Positions 51,845-59,858 of a stretch of 64,000 nucleotides of DNA are shown one piece after another (the first letter of the stretch is position 1; the number at the start of each line of letters is the position of its first letter). The notes under the pieces were generated by a model. It did not search any database and was not told where the DNA came from. It was given only the letters and a program-made list of their open reading frames with translations. The position numbers and the translations under genes were made by a program. Source of the stretch: a virus; the IMG/VR virus record IMGVR_UViG_3300025889_000073, positions 1 through 64,000 of that record; one strand, given 5' to 3'.

Positions 51845-52006
51845 ATGATTTCTGGTGGTAAAAAATACCAAAAAACTATTAAAACAAAGTACAAAAAAAA
51901 TGAAGCCGACCAATCGGTATTTGAAAAAGAAAAAAATAAAAAAAGACATCACGATAAATCATATTATAGATTAATGAGAGAGGAGAAAGAAGATTATGCC
52001 CTCTGA
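51845..52006 (+). CDS. Small Lys-rich protein
   Basis: A 53-residue frame behind GGAAGGA is extremely basic at its start and middle. It overlaps the next gene by 11 bases. Function unknown. Confidence 0.45.
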   Translation: MISGGKKYQKTIKTKYKKNEADQSVFEKEKNKKRHHDKSYYRLMREEKEDYAL

Positions 52007-52181
52007 AGAAATAAAACCAACAATTCAAGTTCCTAGTGAAAAAAAATCTGTAATTATGGAATCAATTAGAGAGAAACAAAGTAAATTATTTAAAGCAAGA
52101 TTGGAACATATGAATCCGGATTTGAATATCAAATCTAAATTAACAAGTTTAAATTTAAAAAAATATGTTAAGGACGAATAA
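51996..52181 (+). CDS. Small basic helical protein
   Basis: This 61-residue protein has a helix with IREKQSKLFKARLEHM. AGGAG at 51980 is its likely binding site. No family recognised. Confidence 0.5.
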   Translation: MPSEEIKPTIQVPSEKKSVIMESIREKQSKLFKARLEHMNPDLNIKSKLTSLNLKKYVKDE

Positions 52182-52182
52182 T

Positions 52183-52353
52183 ATGAATTCTTACCGAAAA
52201 GAGTTGAAACTGAAAATTAGTGAGTTGGAAGAAAAAATTCTGAATGATGTTGGTGAAAAACAAAAATTGGAATTAGAATTAGCTAGACTCAAATTGGCAG
52301 AATTTGAAGAAGATTTGGTCGAAAGTAAAAACCAACAATTATTGAATGGTTAG
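52183..52353 (+). CDS. Small coiled coil protein
   Basis: Start at 52183 behind AAGGA gives a 56-residue Leu/Lys/Glu-rich coiled coil. It ends inside the left arm of a hairpin, which may terminate the transcript. Confidence 0.5.
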   Translation: MNSYRKELKLKISELEEKILNDVGEKQKLELELARLKLAEFEEDLVESKNQQLLNG

Positions 52354-52386
52354 TAAGCACTAACCTACTGTTGTTTTTATACAACA
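52348..52386 (+). repeat. Two adjacent inverted repeats
   Basis: GGTTAGT/ACTAACC (52348-52365, loop AAGC) is followed by TGTTGT/ACAACA (52369-52386, loop TTTTAT). The same order of two hairpins is at 53842-53884, ahead of another promoter. They may terminate or regulate. Confidence 0.6.
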
Positions 52387-52393
52387 AATACGC

Positions 52394-52421
52394 TTGACAT
52401 TTCCATTGGTTGTGTTATACT
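52394..52421 (+). promoter_or_regulatory. Sigma70-type promoter, near-leaderless
   Basis: TTGACA (52394-52399) and TATACT (52416-52421) are 16 bases apart with TGTGT before the -10. The ATG at 52431 follows after 9 bases. Confidence 0.75.
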
Positions 52422-52430
52422 CCAAGAACT

Positions 52431-52862
52431 ATGGAAATTTTAAAAGAAATTACTAATTGGCAAGTCGATTATCGGCAGCCAAATCATACTTATTTAATTA
52501 ATAATAAAAATCAAATAATTGCCTATGCAAAATGGCATTCAAATGATATTATGATATTTAAAACCAGAAGTGTTTTGAATAAACGATATCGCAAATTTGA
52601 AAAAGTTAATCATTCTGGATTATCTAAATTAATTAATCAATTTAAATCAGAAGATAATAAATCTGAAAACAAAAGTACTACTTTTACTAAAAGTATTAAT
52701 ACTCGTATATTTAAAGTTAAATCTAAAGATAAAGAATATAATGTAGAATATAATACTTTAGGTCACTATTTTGTCTGTTCTTGTGTAGGTTTTGGTTACA
52801 GACGAAAGTGCCGCCATGTTGATGCTGTTGCAAAAAAGATACAGCCCACAAAAAACGCTTGA
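52431..52862 (+). CDS. SWIM zinc-finger protein
   Basis: This 143-residue protein ends with a SWIM zinc motif, CSCVGFGYRRKCRH (CxC, eight residues, CxH), preceded by beta strands FKVKSKDKEYNVEYN. SWIM domains bind DNA or protein in recombination and regulation proteins. The N-terminal part is basic. It is transcribed from its own promoter. Confidence 0.75.
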   Translation: MEILKEITNWQVDYRQPNHTYLINNKNQIIAYAKWHSNDIMIFKTRSVLNKRYRKFEKVNHSGLSKLINQFKSEDNKSENKSTTFTKSINTRIFKVKSKDKEYNVEYNTLGHYFVCSCVGFGYRRKCRHVDAVAKKIQPTKNA

Positions 52863-52886
52863 CAATTTTGCCTAAACCTGTATAAT
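52859..52886 (+). promoter_or_regulatory. Sigma70-type promoter
   Basis: TTGACA (52859-52864, overlapping the previous stop) and TATAAT (52881-52886) are 16 bases apart. The leader is the shared CCATTCCATG type. Confidence 0.8.
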
Positions 52887-52917
52887 CCATTCCATGATGA
52901 TTGAAAAGGAAATTGAA

Positions 52918-53148
52918 ATGACCGAATTCGAAACCAAGTGCTACGGTATGTCAGAGCAAGATATCCGTGAGCAGTACATGAAATCCATCACTGCTAAGTG
53001 CTCCGGTCTGGAGATGGTTGTTGCTAGCATTCTGTCCGACTGCCAGGAAATGTTGGTCTGCGGTGATGATCGTGAAGATATTCGTAAGCAGTTAAATGTT
53101 GCAAAATTCATTTTGTTTGAGATGAGCGATGCAAAGGAGTCTGTATGA
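52918..53148 (+). CDS. Hypothetical protein
   Basis: Start at 52918 is behind AAAAGGAA; the upstream ATG at 52894 belongs to the leader. The 76-residue acidic product is helical with several Cys. Function unknown. Confidence 0.5.
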   Translation: MTEFETKCYGMSEQDIREQYMKSITAKCSGLEMVVASILSDCQEMLVCGDDREDIRKQLNVAKFILFEMSDAKESV

Positions 53149-53339
53149 AAAAAATTGACAATTTTGTAATTTCTTCTGTTGTAAAAAATATTGTTGAAAT
53201 GGATGATGAGCAGATTTACTGTTTAGCGGAACTATTAATTGATTATCCGCAAAAAGCTGAACGACTATCGAATTCAATTAATTTTGCATTTATGGACCGT
53301 CAGTTAACCGCTGTTGAAGTACAAGAACCTATTTGTTAA
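53145..53339 (+). CDS. Small helical protein
   Basis: This 64-residue protein overlaps the previous stop and is made of two or three short helices. No family recognised. Confidence 0.5.
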   Translation: MKKIDNFVISSVVKNIVEMDDEQIYCLAELLIDYPQKAERLSNSINFAFMDRQLTAVEVQEPIC

Positions 53340-53348
53340 GGATTTATT

Positions 53349-53507
53349 ATGTTTTTGGTTTGCCTTGGTTTCATGTTGGTGTTTGGTGCTGTGGGCGGCA
53401 TGGAAACCGACCTTTCGGGTCAATACTTTGCCTCACAATTAGTTTTTGCTGTGTTAGGATTGGTATTGATGTATGTTGGTACCGTTCAAATCAATAACAA
53501 ACAATGA
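53349..53507 (+). CDS. Small membrane peptide
   Basis: A 52-residue frame has two hydrophobic segments (LVCLGFMLVFGAVGG and LVFAVLGLVLMYVG). It overlaps the next gene by ATGA. Confidence 0.5.
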   Translation: MFLVCLGFMLVFGAVGGMETDLSGQYFASQLVFAVLGLVLMYVGTVQINNKQ

Positions 53508-53845
53508 TTATTTACACCCGATTCAAAAAAAGCAAAAAGAAGAAGCCTACTGCTAAGCAGCGTGAGCTTCAAGCTTCTTGGGAAGAATTGATTAAAAAAA
53601 CTGCTTTGAAAACCGTGGCTAAGCCACCGGTAGGTTTGACGCCATATACAGAACCAAAAATTTATCGGCGTGAAACTCAAAATTACCCAAGTTTAGATAC
53701 CGGCGCTGGGTTATGCACCAAGCCAATTCATGGCAAAGTATACACTGGTACTGCTATGAAAGGTATTGGCACTTTGCATAAATCCAATGCCGTTCCAATT
53801 TTCTCCGATGAAGAAGCTCGAGACCAGGCTGCAATGCGGAGGTAA
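53504..53845 (+). CDS. Conserved basic phage protein
   Basis: This 113-residue protein starts with a Lys-rich stretch and has YRRETQNYPSLDTG, GTAMKGIGTLHKSNAVPIF and DEEARDQAAMRR, a pattern common in phage hypothetical proteins. Function unknown. Confidence 0.65.
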   Translation: MIIYTRFKKSKKKKPTAKQRELQASWEELIKKTALKTVAKPPVGLTPYTEPKIYRRETQNYPSLDTGAGLCTKPIHGKVYTGTAMKGIGTLHKSNAVPIFSDEEARDQAAMRR

Positions 53846-53884
53846 TACTAAAGTATTACTTTTTAATGGTTGTATTTTTACAAC
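53842..53884 (+). repeat. Two adjacent inverted repeats, terminator-like
   Basis: GTAATAC/GTATTAC (53842-53859, loop TAAA) is followed by TTTTT, then GTTGTA/TACAAC (53869-53884). The first could end transcription of the gene it touches. Compare 52348. Confidence 0.6.
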
Positions 53885-53899
53885 ATTACCAAAAAATGC

Positions 53900-53927
53900 T
53901 TGCCTTTTTCTGTGGATTTGATATAAT
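53900..53927 (+). promoter_or_regulatory. Sigma70-type promoter
   Basis: TTGCCT (53900-53905) and TATAAT (53922-53927) are 16 bases apart. The leader continues CCTTCCATAG, the same as at 33430 and 52887 except that its ATG is lost, showing that this upstream ATG is not needed. Confidence 0.7.
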
Positions 53928-53960
53928 CCTTCCATAGAGAGTTGAGAAGGAAACAAGATT

Positions 53961-54710
53961 ATGAAACTGCTGTCAACCGGTAACCCAAAAGTTTTAAAAG
54001 GACTAAAACAAGGTTTTAATACTTATATCTTACATTTGGCACCAGCTAGTGTATCTGGTTATGAGACTTGTCCAAAACGGACTGCTGGTTGCACCTCCGC
54101 TTGTTTGAATACTGCTGGTCGTGGTGGTATGTTCAAAAAAGGCGAAAACACCAATGCAATTCAAAAAGCTCGTATTCGTAAGACCAAAATGTTTTTCGAA
54201 AACCGTGTTGAGTTTTTCTCACAATTGGTAAAAGATATTGAATTGGCGATTAAACAATCTGCCAAAAAAGATTTGACTCCCGTTTTTCGTTTGAATGGTA
54301 CCAGTGACCTTGCTTTCGAAAAATATGAAGTGGTTCGAAATGGTAAAATGTTTCGCAATATTTTCGCTGCGTTCCCTGAAGTCCAATTTTATGATTACAC
54401 TAAGGTGCTAGGTCGCAAAGTGAATCAAATTGAAAATTATCAATTGACTTTTTCTGCCGCTGATGGCAATGATGCTGATGTGACAAAAGCAATTGCTCAA
54501 GGTTATAATGTTGCTGTCGTGTTTGGTCTGAAAAAGACTGAAGCGATGCCTGAAAATTATCTTGGTATGCCAGTTTTCAATGGTGATGAAAGTGACCTAC
54601 GTTTTCTGGATCCAAAAAATGTTGTAGTTGGTTTGTATGCCAAAGGTAAAGCGAAAAAAGATACCTCTGGTTTTGTGAAATATCCTACTTTTATGTTGAA
54701 AGCTGCTTAA
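53961..54710 (+). CDS. Gene product 88-like Cys-containing protein
   Basis: This 249-residue protein has LHLAPASVSGYETCPKRT, then GCTSACLNTAGRGG, followed by NAIQKARIRKTKMFF. This N-terminal Cys-rich pattern fits a family recalled as phage gene product 88. The four Cys could bind a metal or cluster. The C-terminal half repeats beta-alpha units, as in a barrel. Function unknown. Confidence 0.65.
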   Translation: MKLLSTGNPKVLKGLKQGFNTYILHLAPASVSGYETCPKRTAGCTSACLNTAGRGGMFKKGENTNAIQKARIRKTKMFFENRVEFFSQLVKDIELAIKQSAKKDLTPVFRLNGTSDLAFEKYEVVRNGKMFRNIFAAFPEVQFYDYTKVLGRKVNQIENYQLTFSAADGNDADVTKAIAQGYNVAVVFGLKKTEAMPENYLGMPVFNGDESDLRFLDPKNVVVGLYAKGKAKKDTSGFVKYPTFMLKAA

Positions 54711-54714
54711 TATA

Positions 54715-54939
54715 ATGACTGAATTTGAAGGTATTGAATATGATGATAGGCACGGCGGCCCGTTTGACCGTGGTGCTGCTGATAGTTGGTACAATCGTGG
54801 AATCAATCCGCACTTTTATGTAGGCGACACGGGTTCAAGCACTCGTATTGAAATTACAAACTATGATTCGGATGCATATGAATCCTACATTGCTGGTTAT
54901 AATTGGAATGAACAGTTTGGTGGAAAGAAGGAGTGGTAG
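54715..54939 (+). CDS. Conserved small acidic protein
   Basis: This 74-residue protein has DRHGGPFDRGAADSWYNRG and YIAGYNWNEQFGG, a pattern common in short T4-like phage proteins (HGGPYDRGSADSYYGR type). Function unknown. Confidence 0.65.
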   Translation: MTEFEGIEYDDRHGGPFDRGAADSWYNRGINPHFYVGDTGSSTRIEITNYDSDAYESYIAGYNWNEQFGGKKEW

Positions 54940-54940
54940 G

Positions 54941-55111
54941 ATGTACGAAGAAGTAAATTTTGAATTGCAACTTTTGGCTGATGAAGTTAAATTACAAAAT
55001 GAAGAAGAAATTTATAATGATATGATTGACCAAATGTGTGCTGAACACGATATGCAAATGTATGCTTGTTATTCATATGATTTAGACGCAGAATTTTATG
55101 GAGTGAATTAA
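54941..55111 (+). CDS. Small acidic protein
   Basis: Start at 54941 behind AGGAG gives a 56-residue acidic helical protein with several Met, Tyr and Cys. Function unknown. Confidence 0.5.
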   Translation: MYEEVNFELQLLADEVKLQNEEEIYNDMIDQMCAEHDMQMYACYSYDLDAEFYGVN

Positions 55112-55112
55112 C

Positions 55113-55349
55113 ATGAATTTAAAATATTATCGTTCACCTATTCAAGAAATGTCTTTCTATAAAAATATTCCAATGACTAAATGTAACAAACAGTCATTGG
55201 ATGTGATTAGACGGATTTTGGACTTTCCAATCCGAATCCGCTATCGTGGGCCTCGACCATTTGATGGGAGAAGTTCACTAAATCGGCAATCCACTTGTCT
55301 CAAAAAGTATGCTACAAGCTTTGCCGTTTATGCTGACTATTCTCGGTAA
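55113..55349 (+). CDS. Small basic protein
   Basis: This 78-residue protein is basic, with IRIRYRGPRPFDGRSSLN and two Cys. Short phage proteins with an RYRGPR motif are familiar to me, function unknown. Confidence 0.55.
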   Translation: MNLKYYRSPIQEMSFYKNIPMTKCNKQSLDVIRRILDFPIRIRYRGPRPFDGRSSLNRQSTCLKKYATSFAVYADYSR

Positions 55350-55364
55350 ACATAAAAAAAGTGC

Positions 55365-55393
55365 TTGCCAAATGGTCTTGTTTGTGTTAGAAT
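55365..55393 (+). promoter_or_regulatory. Sigma70-type promoter
   Basis: TTGCCA (55365-55370) and TAGAAT (55388-55393) are 17 bases apart with TGTGT before the -10. A normal leader with AAGGAG precedes the ATG at 55426. Confidence 0.65.
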
Positions 55394-55425
55394 TATGTCC
55401 TCTAAATTAATTAAGGAGTTTTATT

Positions 55426-55851
55426 ATGGCTCGTGGTAAATCTACGAAACTGAAACCTTTCGAAAAGCTGTTGACCGTTATGGTCTCTGGCAAACCGGTG
55501 ACGCTTGAAGAAATTGAAGCAACACTCGGCAACGAAATTCATATGTATCGAATTTCAACCTATATTTGGCATATTAAAACATTTGCCAATGGCGTTGTAA
55601 AGGCTATCAAAGATGGCCGAAAAGTTACTGCTTATCAGGTCACAAATGTTGACAAGATTAAGGAGTATTTCCGTATTACTGGTATTGACCCTAGCAAATT
55701 TGTTCCTGGTCAAGCCGACAAGATTGTTCGTGCTAAGAAAAAAGTTGTTTCTAGCAAAGTGAATAAACTTGTAGATTTGAAGGCGAAGCCTCAACAAAAA
55801 AATGTTGTTGAAACCGAGGACATTGAAGTCGTTGAGGTTACTGAGCAATAG
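55426..55851 (+). CDS. Winged-helix-like phage protein
   Basis: This 141-residue basic protein has VTLEEIEATLGNEIHMYRISTY, which looks like a helix-turn-helix, then a wing-like beta segment GRKVTAYQVTN, and a charged tail. It could be a DNA-binding regulator (inference). It is followed by a GC-rich non-coding region. Confidence 0.55.
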   Translation: MARGKSTKLKPFEKLLTVMVSGKPVTLEEIEATLGNEIHMYRISTYIWHIKTFANGVVKAIKDGRKVTAYQVTNVDKIKEYFRITGIDPSKFVPGQADKIVRAKKKVVSSKVNKLVDLKAKPQQKNVVETEDIEVVEVTEQ

Positions 55852-56028
55852 ACGTTCCGCTTTGTTAGCGGATACTATGACCCGTAGGATGAGAAGTGGG
55901 GTGACTCCCAAGGGTGGTTCCAGTCTTACCAAACTGGCGCTGGCAATGCGAGAACGGTCCCTGTCGGGGAGCGGGTGGAAGGAGCGTATGCTCTATAATT
56001 ACCGCCGGGGGACGCAGAGCATTTTTTT
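55852..56028 (+). ncRNA. GC-rich candidate structured RNA with terminator
   Basis: About 180 bases here are clearly more GC-rich than all neighbours and hold no convincing gene. Several hairpins can form: CCGCT/AGCGG (55857-55871), CCAGT/ACTGG (about 55921-55938), CCC/GGG (about 55961-55970). ATGCTCT (55988-55994) pairs with AGAGCAT (56016-56022), followed by seven T, a terminator-like end. I compared it with RNase P, SRP, 6S and known ribozymes from memory and found no match. Confidence 0.5.
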
Positions 56029-56039
56029 ATAGGGTTGTT

Positions 56040-56342
56040 ATGAACGAAAAACAAGAAGAAGTTTTACGAATAGCACAAGAGGAATGCGCTGAAGTGATAC
56101 AGGCTATTTCCAAAGTGTTTAGATTTGGATTGCACACAGAACATAATGGCAAAACAAACCAATCAAGCTTGACTGATGAAGTTGGCGATTTACTTTGTAT
56201 GATTGAATTATTTTCCGAATTTGGTGTTTTGGATAAAAACAGAATTAAATTTTGTGCTTTGAAGAAACGTGAGAAACTGGAAAAGTGGTCGAGTATTTTT
56301 AAAAATGAAATTGAAGAATATCGTGCCGCCGGCGTTATCTAA
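56040..56342 (+). CDS. MazG-like nucleotide pyrophosphohydrolase
   Basis: This 100-residue protein has QEECAEVIQAISKVFRFG and LTDEVGDLLCMIE, the EExxE and ExxD metal-binding motifs of the MazG fold. Family members hydrolyse nucleoside triphosphates; phage MazG has been linked to control of nucleotide pools. AGGGTTG lies before the ATG. Confidence 0.85.
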   Translation: MNEKQEEVLRIAQEECAEVIQAISKVFRFGLHTEHNGKTNQSSLTDEVGDLLCMIELFSEFGVLDKNRIKFCALKKREKLEKWSSIFKNEIEEYRAAGVI

Positions 56343-57054
56343 AATCACATTATCTCTGTTGTTTGTTTCTGGTGTTTCTATGGCATCAGAAACTTTTGGT
56401 TCTGGTGAATACCGATTTGGTCCGGATACATCGGAGAATTTTGCTTGTGAGATGGCCGAAATAAAAGCTAAAGAAAATGCCATATCAAACTTTTTAGGCG
56501 AGACTGTAGAGTTTTCCTCACAGAGAAGTTGTATAAATGCACATTGTGATTTTAATGACCAAATTGTTTTGGATTCAAAAGGTGTTATAAAGAGTGTTTC
56601 AAGCTTACACAAAACAGTTCTGGTAAGAGAAGGTTATAAAAATTGTGTCGTTAAAGTTAAGGCTGATGTTGTAGAAATAAAATCAAATATTAAATTTCGG
56701 GTTGATGGTAAACTGGATTATTTTTATGGTGATTTAGTTGATTTTTCTTTGATGTCGAATAAACCTGGCCACGTTTATATTTTTAATTATTTTTCCGGCG
56801 AATACACACATATAATCAATGCTCAAATTTTTAGACAAAATACCGCAATACCAATCAATCAATTGACAGCATATTTACCAAAATATTTGGATTATTCAAA
56901 AGAACTTATGGTTTTTGTTTTTACCGAAAAACCAATTAGGCAAATAAAATACAAGTATGCCGCAAATGAAATGAAAAATATGATACTATCCATACCTGTA
57001 GAAAGTAGGAAAGTTGTTTATCGTTATTTAACTATACGCAGGAAAGTAAAATGA
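56305..57054 (+). CDS. Exported DUF4384/LPP20-like protein
   Basis: Start at 56305 (overlapping mazG by 38 bases) gives a signal peptide (KITLSLLFVSGVSMA). The N-terminal mature domain has ACEMAEIKAKENAISNFLG, as in LPP20-like domains, and the C-terminal part DFSLMSNKPGHVYIFNYFSG fits DUF4384. The next gene is a lipoprotein of similar type, so the two are probably partners in the envelope. Confidence 0.6.
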   Translation: MKLKNIVPPALSKITLSLLFVSGVSMASETFGSGEYRFGPDTSENFACEMAEIKAKENAISNFLGETVEFSSQRSCINAHCDFNDQIVLDSKGVIKSVSSLHKTVLVREGYKNCVVKVKADVVEIKSNIKFRVDGKLDYFYGDLVDFSLMSNKPGHVYIFNYFSGEYTHIINAQIFRQNTAIPINQLTAYLPKYLDYSKELMVFVFTEKPIRQIKYKYAANEMKNMILSIPVESRKVVYRYLTIRRKVK

Positions 57055-57632
57055 AAAAAACTCTTATTGTATTACCCCTAGTCCTTGCCATGACAGCTTG
57101 TTCTAGTTTAAAATACTCACAAGATATTGCAATTGAAGCACCAAAAATCGGAACATCTCCCGGTGATGAAGTGAAATATCCTGATTGGTATGTTGCTAGT
57201 GTTGATGACAAGGCCTTGTATTCCGTTGCTACTGAATATTCTTCTGATATGCAATTTGCTGTTGATAAAGCAATGTTATCCGGCAAACGTGAATTGGCTT
57301 CTAATTTCTCGTCACATATTAATGGTATGTTGAAAGATTATGCAGCTGAAGTTGGCGATTCTAGTGATTCTGTGATTAGAGATATTGACCGAACGACAAA
57401 GATGGTCGTTTCTCAAGTGAATCTAATTGGCGTACAAAGAACCAATTTTAAAATTGTACATGAAAAAACTGGTTATCGTGCTTTCGTAAAACTCCGTTAT
57501 GCAACTGATGATTCTAACCGAGTTTTGCTGTCAGAAATTAAAAAGAACTCAAAATTGAAAGCCAAACTTCAAGGTTCAAAATCATTTAAAGAGATGGAAG
57601 AATCCATAGAAAAAATTGAAAGTACTAATTAA
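57051..57632 (+). CDS. LPP20-like lipoprotein
   Basis: This 193-residue protein has a lipoprotein signal peptide with lipobox AMTAC. The mature part, with YPDWYVASVDDKALYSVATEYSS and a repeated helical pattern, resembles LPP20-family outer-membrane lipoproteins. It overlaps the previous stop by ATGA. Confidence 0.65.
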   Translation: MKKTLIVLPLVLAMTACSSLKYSQDIAIEAPKIGTSPGDEVKYPDWYVASVDDKALYSVATEYSSDMQFAVDKAMLSGKRELASNFSSHINGMLKDYAAEVGDSSDSVIRDIDRTTKMVVSQVNLIGVQRTNFKIVHEKTGYRAFVKLRYATDDSNRVLLSEIKKNSKLKAKLQGSKSFKEMEESIEKIESTN

Positions 57633-57804
57633 TTATCTCAAGTATTCCGGTATATGGGTTGGGTTTGTTCTTAACCCATATCATTGGGAATTTAAGTATC
57701 AAACAAAATCAAAAGAGTTTCCGGACAACTACAACTTATTCGATAATTGCATTTATTGTGGTCCAGTTTGGATTCGTTTAGTCATTGATGATGGGAGATG
57801 GTAG
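57616..57804 (+). CDS. Small conserved protein
   Basis: This 62-residue protein uses a TTG start overlapping the previous gene. VGFVLNPYHWEF and GPVWIRLVIDDG recall a short protein common in diverse phages. Function unknown. Confidence 0.6.
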   Translation: MKVLINYLKYSGIWVGFVLNPYHWEFKYQTKSKEFPDNYNLFDNCIYCGPVWIRLVIDDGRW

Positions 57805-58070
57805 TGAAAAAAAGTATAGATAAGATTTTTGATTTAGAACAATCAATCATGCAATGTTGGAATGTAATTGATGACATTAAATTGGTTACACAACAAGTTT
57901 ATGACCGGCCAAAACCACTTACAGAAGATGAATTAGGAAATCTTTTGATTGGTTTAGAATCAATGTATCAATTAAAATTCGAAAAACTTTGGAGCGAGTT
58001 TGAAGATATTTGTAAAGATTATCATAAATATCGAAAAATTGCTGAGTCCGTTCAGGATGATATGAAGTGA
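57798..58070 (+). CDS. Conserved helical protein
   Basis: This 90-residue protein has KIFDLEQSIMQCWNVIDDIK and QLKFEKLWSEFEDICKDYH, a pattern seen in short T4-like phage proteins. All helical. Function unknown. Confidence 0.6.
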   Translation: MVVKKSIDKIFDLEQSIMQCWNVIDDIKLVTQQVYDRPKPLTEDELGNLLIGLESMYQLKFEKLWSEFEDICKDYHKYRKIAESVQDDMK

Positions 58071-58660
58071 ATATTTTTTATCTTGACGCCAACCCTAAAA
58101 TCTGTGCTGAAATGCATTGTGATAAACATTGTGTAAAGATGATTATCGAATATGCACAACTTATGTCAACAGCACACCGCATACTCGATGGTCAAGAATA
58201 TATGGGTTTGACGGCCAATGGTCGTAAGATTCGGCGCTGGCGTATGGATGATGAAAAACTAGAAAATGGTTTGATGAAGGCATCACACATAAATCATCCG
58301 TCAAACATCTGGCTTCGTCAAAGTGGTGAAAACTATGATTGGCTTTTAAAGATGTGGTTGCATTTGATTTCTGAATACACACATCGTTATGGTAAACAAC
58401 ACGCTTGTGAAAAGTATATTGATTTTTTGTATTTCAAACCAAAAAATATTCCAAACGGAAAATTTACTGAGCCGACGCCAGCAATGCCAGATGACTGTAA
58501 GATTACCAATGATTCTATAGCGTCCTATCATAAATATTACATAGACAAGAAAATTTCTTTCGCAAAGTGGACTAAACGTGAAGTTCCACTTTGGTTTAAA
58601 AATGGAATTGGAATAAATATTAATAATGCCAACTTACAGTTTCTACAACAATCAAACTAA
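58067..58660 (+). CDS. Conserved phage protein (HCDKHCVKM family)
   Basis: This 197-residue protein uses a GTG start overlapping the previous stop. FYLDANPKICAEMHCDKHCVKMIIE and AQLMSTAHR form a conserved N-terminus known from many phages, sometimes annotated as a pyrimidine dimer glycosylase without good reason. His and Cys in the first 30 residues could bind metal. Function uncertain. Confidence 0.65.
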   Translation: MNIFYLDANPKICAEMHCDKHCVKMIIEYAQLMSTAHRILDGQEYMGLTANGRKIRRWRMDDEKLENGLMKASHINHPSNIWLRQSGENYDWLLKMWLHLISEYTHRYGKQHACEKYIDFLYFKPKNIPNGKFTEPTPAMPDDCKITNDSIASYHKYYIDKKISFAKWTKREVPLWFKNGIGININNANLQFLQQSN

Positions 58661-58919
58661 TGAATCGTTTGATGCCTTCATGAAAATAAGTGAGAGAGAA
58701 GATTACTTAAAAAATAATCCTCATATCACTTCAATAGTCTCTGCACCCGCCTTGGTCTCGGGTGTATCTACAACAAACAAAGTTCCCGATGGTTTTAAGG
58801 ATGTGCTTGCTAAAACAGCAGAAGCACATCCTTCTTCACCATTGGCACAGAAATATGGTAAAAAATCCTCCAAACAAATAAAGACGGAAAGTATCGTCAA
58901 AAAACATTTAGGAATTTGA
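58626..58919 (+). CDS. Conserved small phage protein
   Basis: This 97-residue protein starts MPTYSFYNNQTNESFDAFM, like the N-terminus of FmdB-like zinc-ribbon proteins but without the Cys pairs. ESIVKKHLGI at the end is typical of the phage family. It overlaps the previous gene by 35 bases. Confidence 0.6.
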   Translation: MPTYSFYNNQTNESFDAFMKISEREDYLKNNPHITSIVSAPALVSGVSTTNKVPDGFKDVLAKTAEAHPSSPLAQKYGKKSSKQIKTESIVKKHLGI

Positions 58920-58960
58920 GTGTATTTGTTATGATATTTTTTAACAAAAAGGAGAAGCCT

Positions 58961-59185
58961 ATGGCCAAGCGTTCAATGCAAAAGAAAGTAGCATTACTTC
59001 AACAGAAATGGGATGGTGATTTAAAAGATAAGGAGGAAGAAGACCCAAGATGGAGTAATCAAGAAGTTGCAAAGAACCGACAAAAAGCCATATATGAACA
59101 GAACCCATGGTTAGAATATAACATGACTTGTTCAGAGTGGTATGAAAAAATAATTAAACCAACATTAATGAAGGAAGCTGCTTAG
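58961..59185 (+). CDS. Small charged protein
   Basis: Start at 58961 is behind AAGGAGA. The 74-residue protein is rich in Lys, Glu and Trp and has a NPWLEYNMTCSEWYEK segment. Function unknown. Confidence 0.55.
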   Translation: MAKRSMQKKVALLQQKWDGDLKDKEEEDPRWSNQEVAKNRQKAIYEQNPWLEYNMTCSEWYEKIIKPTLMKEAA

Positions 59186-59192
59186 TAATATT

Positions 59193-59858
59193 ATGAATTT
59201 TTGTCATGTTAAATTGGATGAGTTGAATTTCGAAATGGAATCAGAAACCACGGAAAGGGGTAGAGTCTATAAAGTTCCAGGAGGAGGACTCTACCCTTCT
59301 ATCACAACAGTATTATCATCATACAATAAAAAAGCTCTGATGGAATGGCGCAAAAGAGTTGGTGAAGAAGAAGCTAATCGTGTAGCTAAAGCTGCATCTG
59401 GTCGTGGAACCAGATTACACAATACGGTTGAGAAATATCTCCTTAATGAGTTGACTGACGTTAAAATAAAAACTATGATGCCTGACATTAAGGAAATGTT
59501 TTTCGATATGCGTAAAATCATTGATGAGAATATTGGTGATATTTATGGTATTGAACAACCACTTTATTCCCACAAATTAAGACTCGCAGGCCGTTGTGAT
59601 TGTATTGCGGAATGGAATGGACAGTTATCAATCGTGGACTGGAAGACCGCAAGTAGAGCCAAAGACAAAGAACATATAAAGAACTATTTTATGCAGGCTA
59701 CGGCTTATGCAGAAATGTTTGAAGAACTGACCGGAAAGGCAATAGACACAATTGTTGTGGCGATAGCTGTGCAAAGTGAATCTCCGCAGGTGTTCATTGA
59801 GAGTAAGTATAAATACCTTCTCCCTTTAAATGAATATAACGAAAGGTACCAGAGATGA
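59193..59858 (+). CDS. RecB/Cas4-like PD-(D/E)xK exonuclease
   Basis: This 221-residue protein has GRGTRLHNTVEKYL (His/Glu), LAGRCDCIAEWNGQLSIVDWKTA (the D...DxK core) and YFMQATAYAEMF, the motif order of PD-(D/E)xK nucleases in phages. It would act in recombination or DNA degradation. The YPSITTVLS segment is also typical. Confidence 0.85.
   Translation: MNFCHVKLDELNFEMESETTERGRVYKVPGGGLYPSITTVLSSYNKKALMEWRKRVGEEEANRVAKAASGRGTRLHNTVEKYLLNELTDVKIKTMMPDIKEMFFDMRKIIDENIGDIYGIEQPLYSHKLRLAGRCDCIAEWNGQLSIVDWKTASRAKDKEHIKNYFMQATAYAEMFEELTGKAIDTIVVAIAVQSESPQVFIESKYKYLLPLNEYNERYQR

Noticed and set aside
52431-52862. Transposase, because of a SWIM motif
   Set aside because: The protein is too short and lacks a DDE core; no terminal repeats are near.
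58067-58660. Pyrimidine dimer DNA glycosylase
   Set aside because: The sequence does not show the T4 DenV pattern; I kept it as a conserved protein of unknown function.
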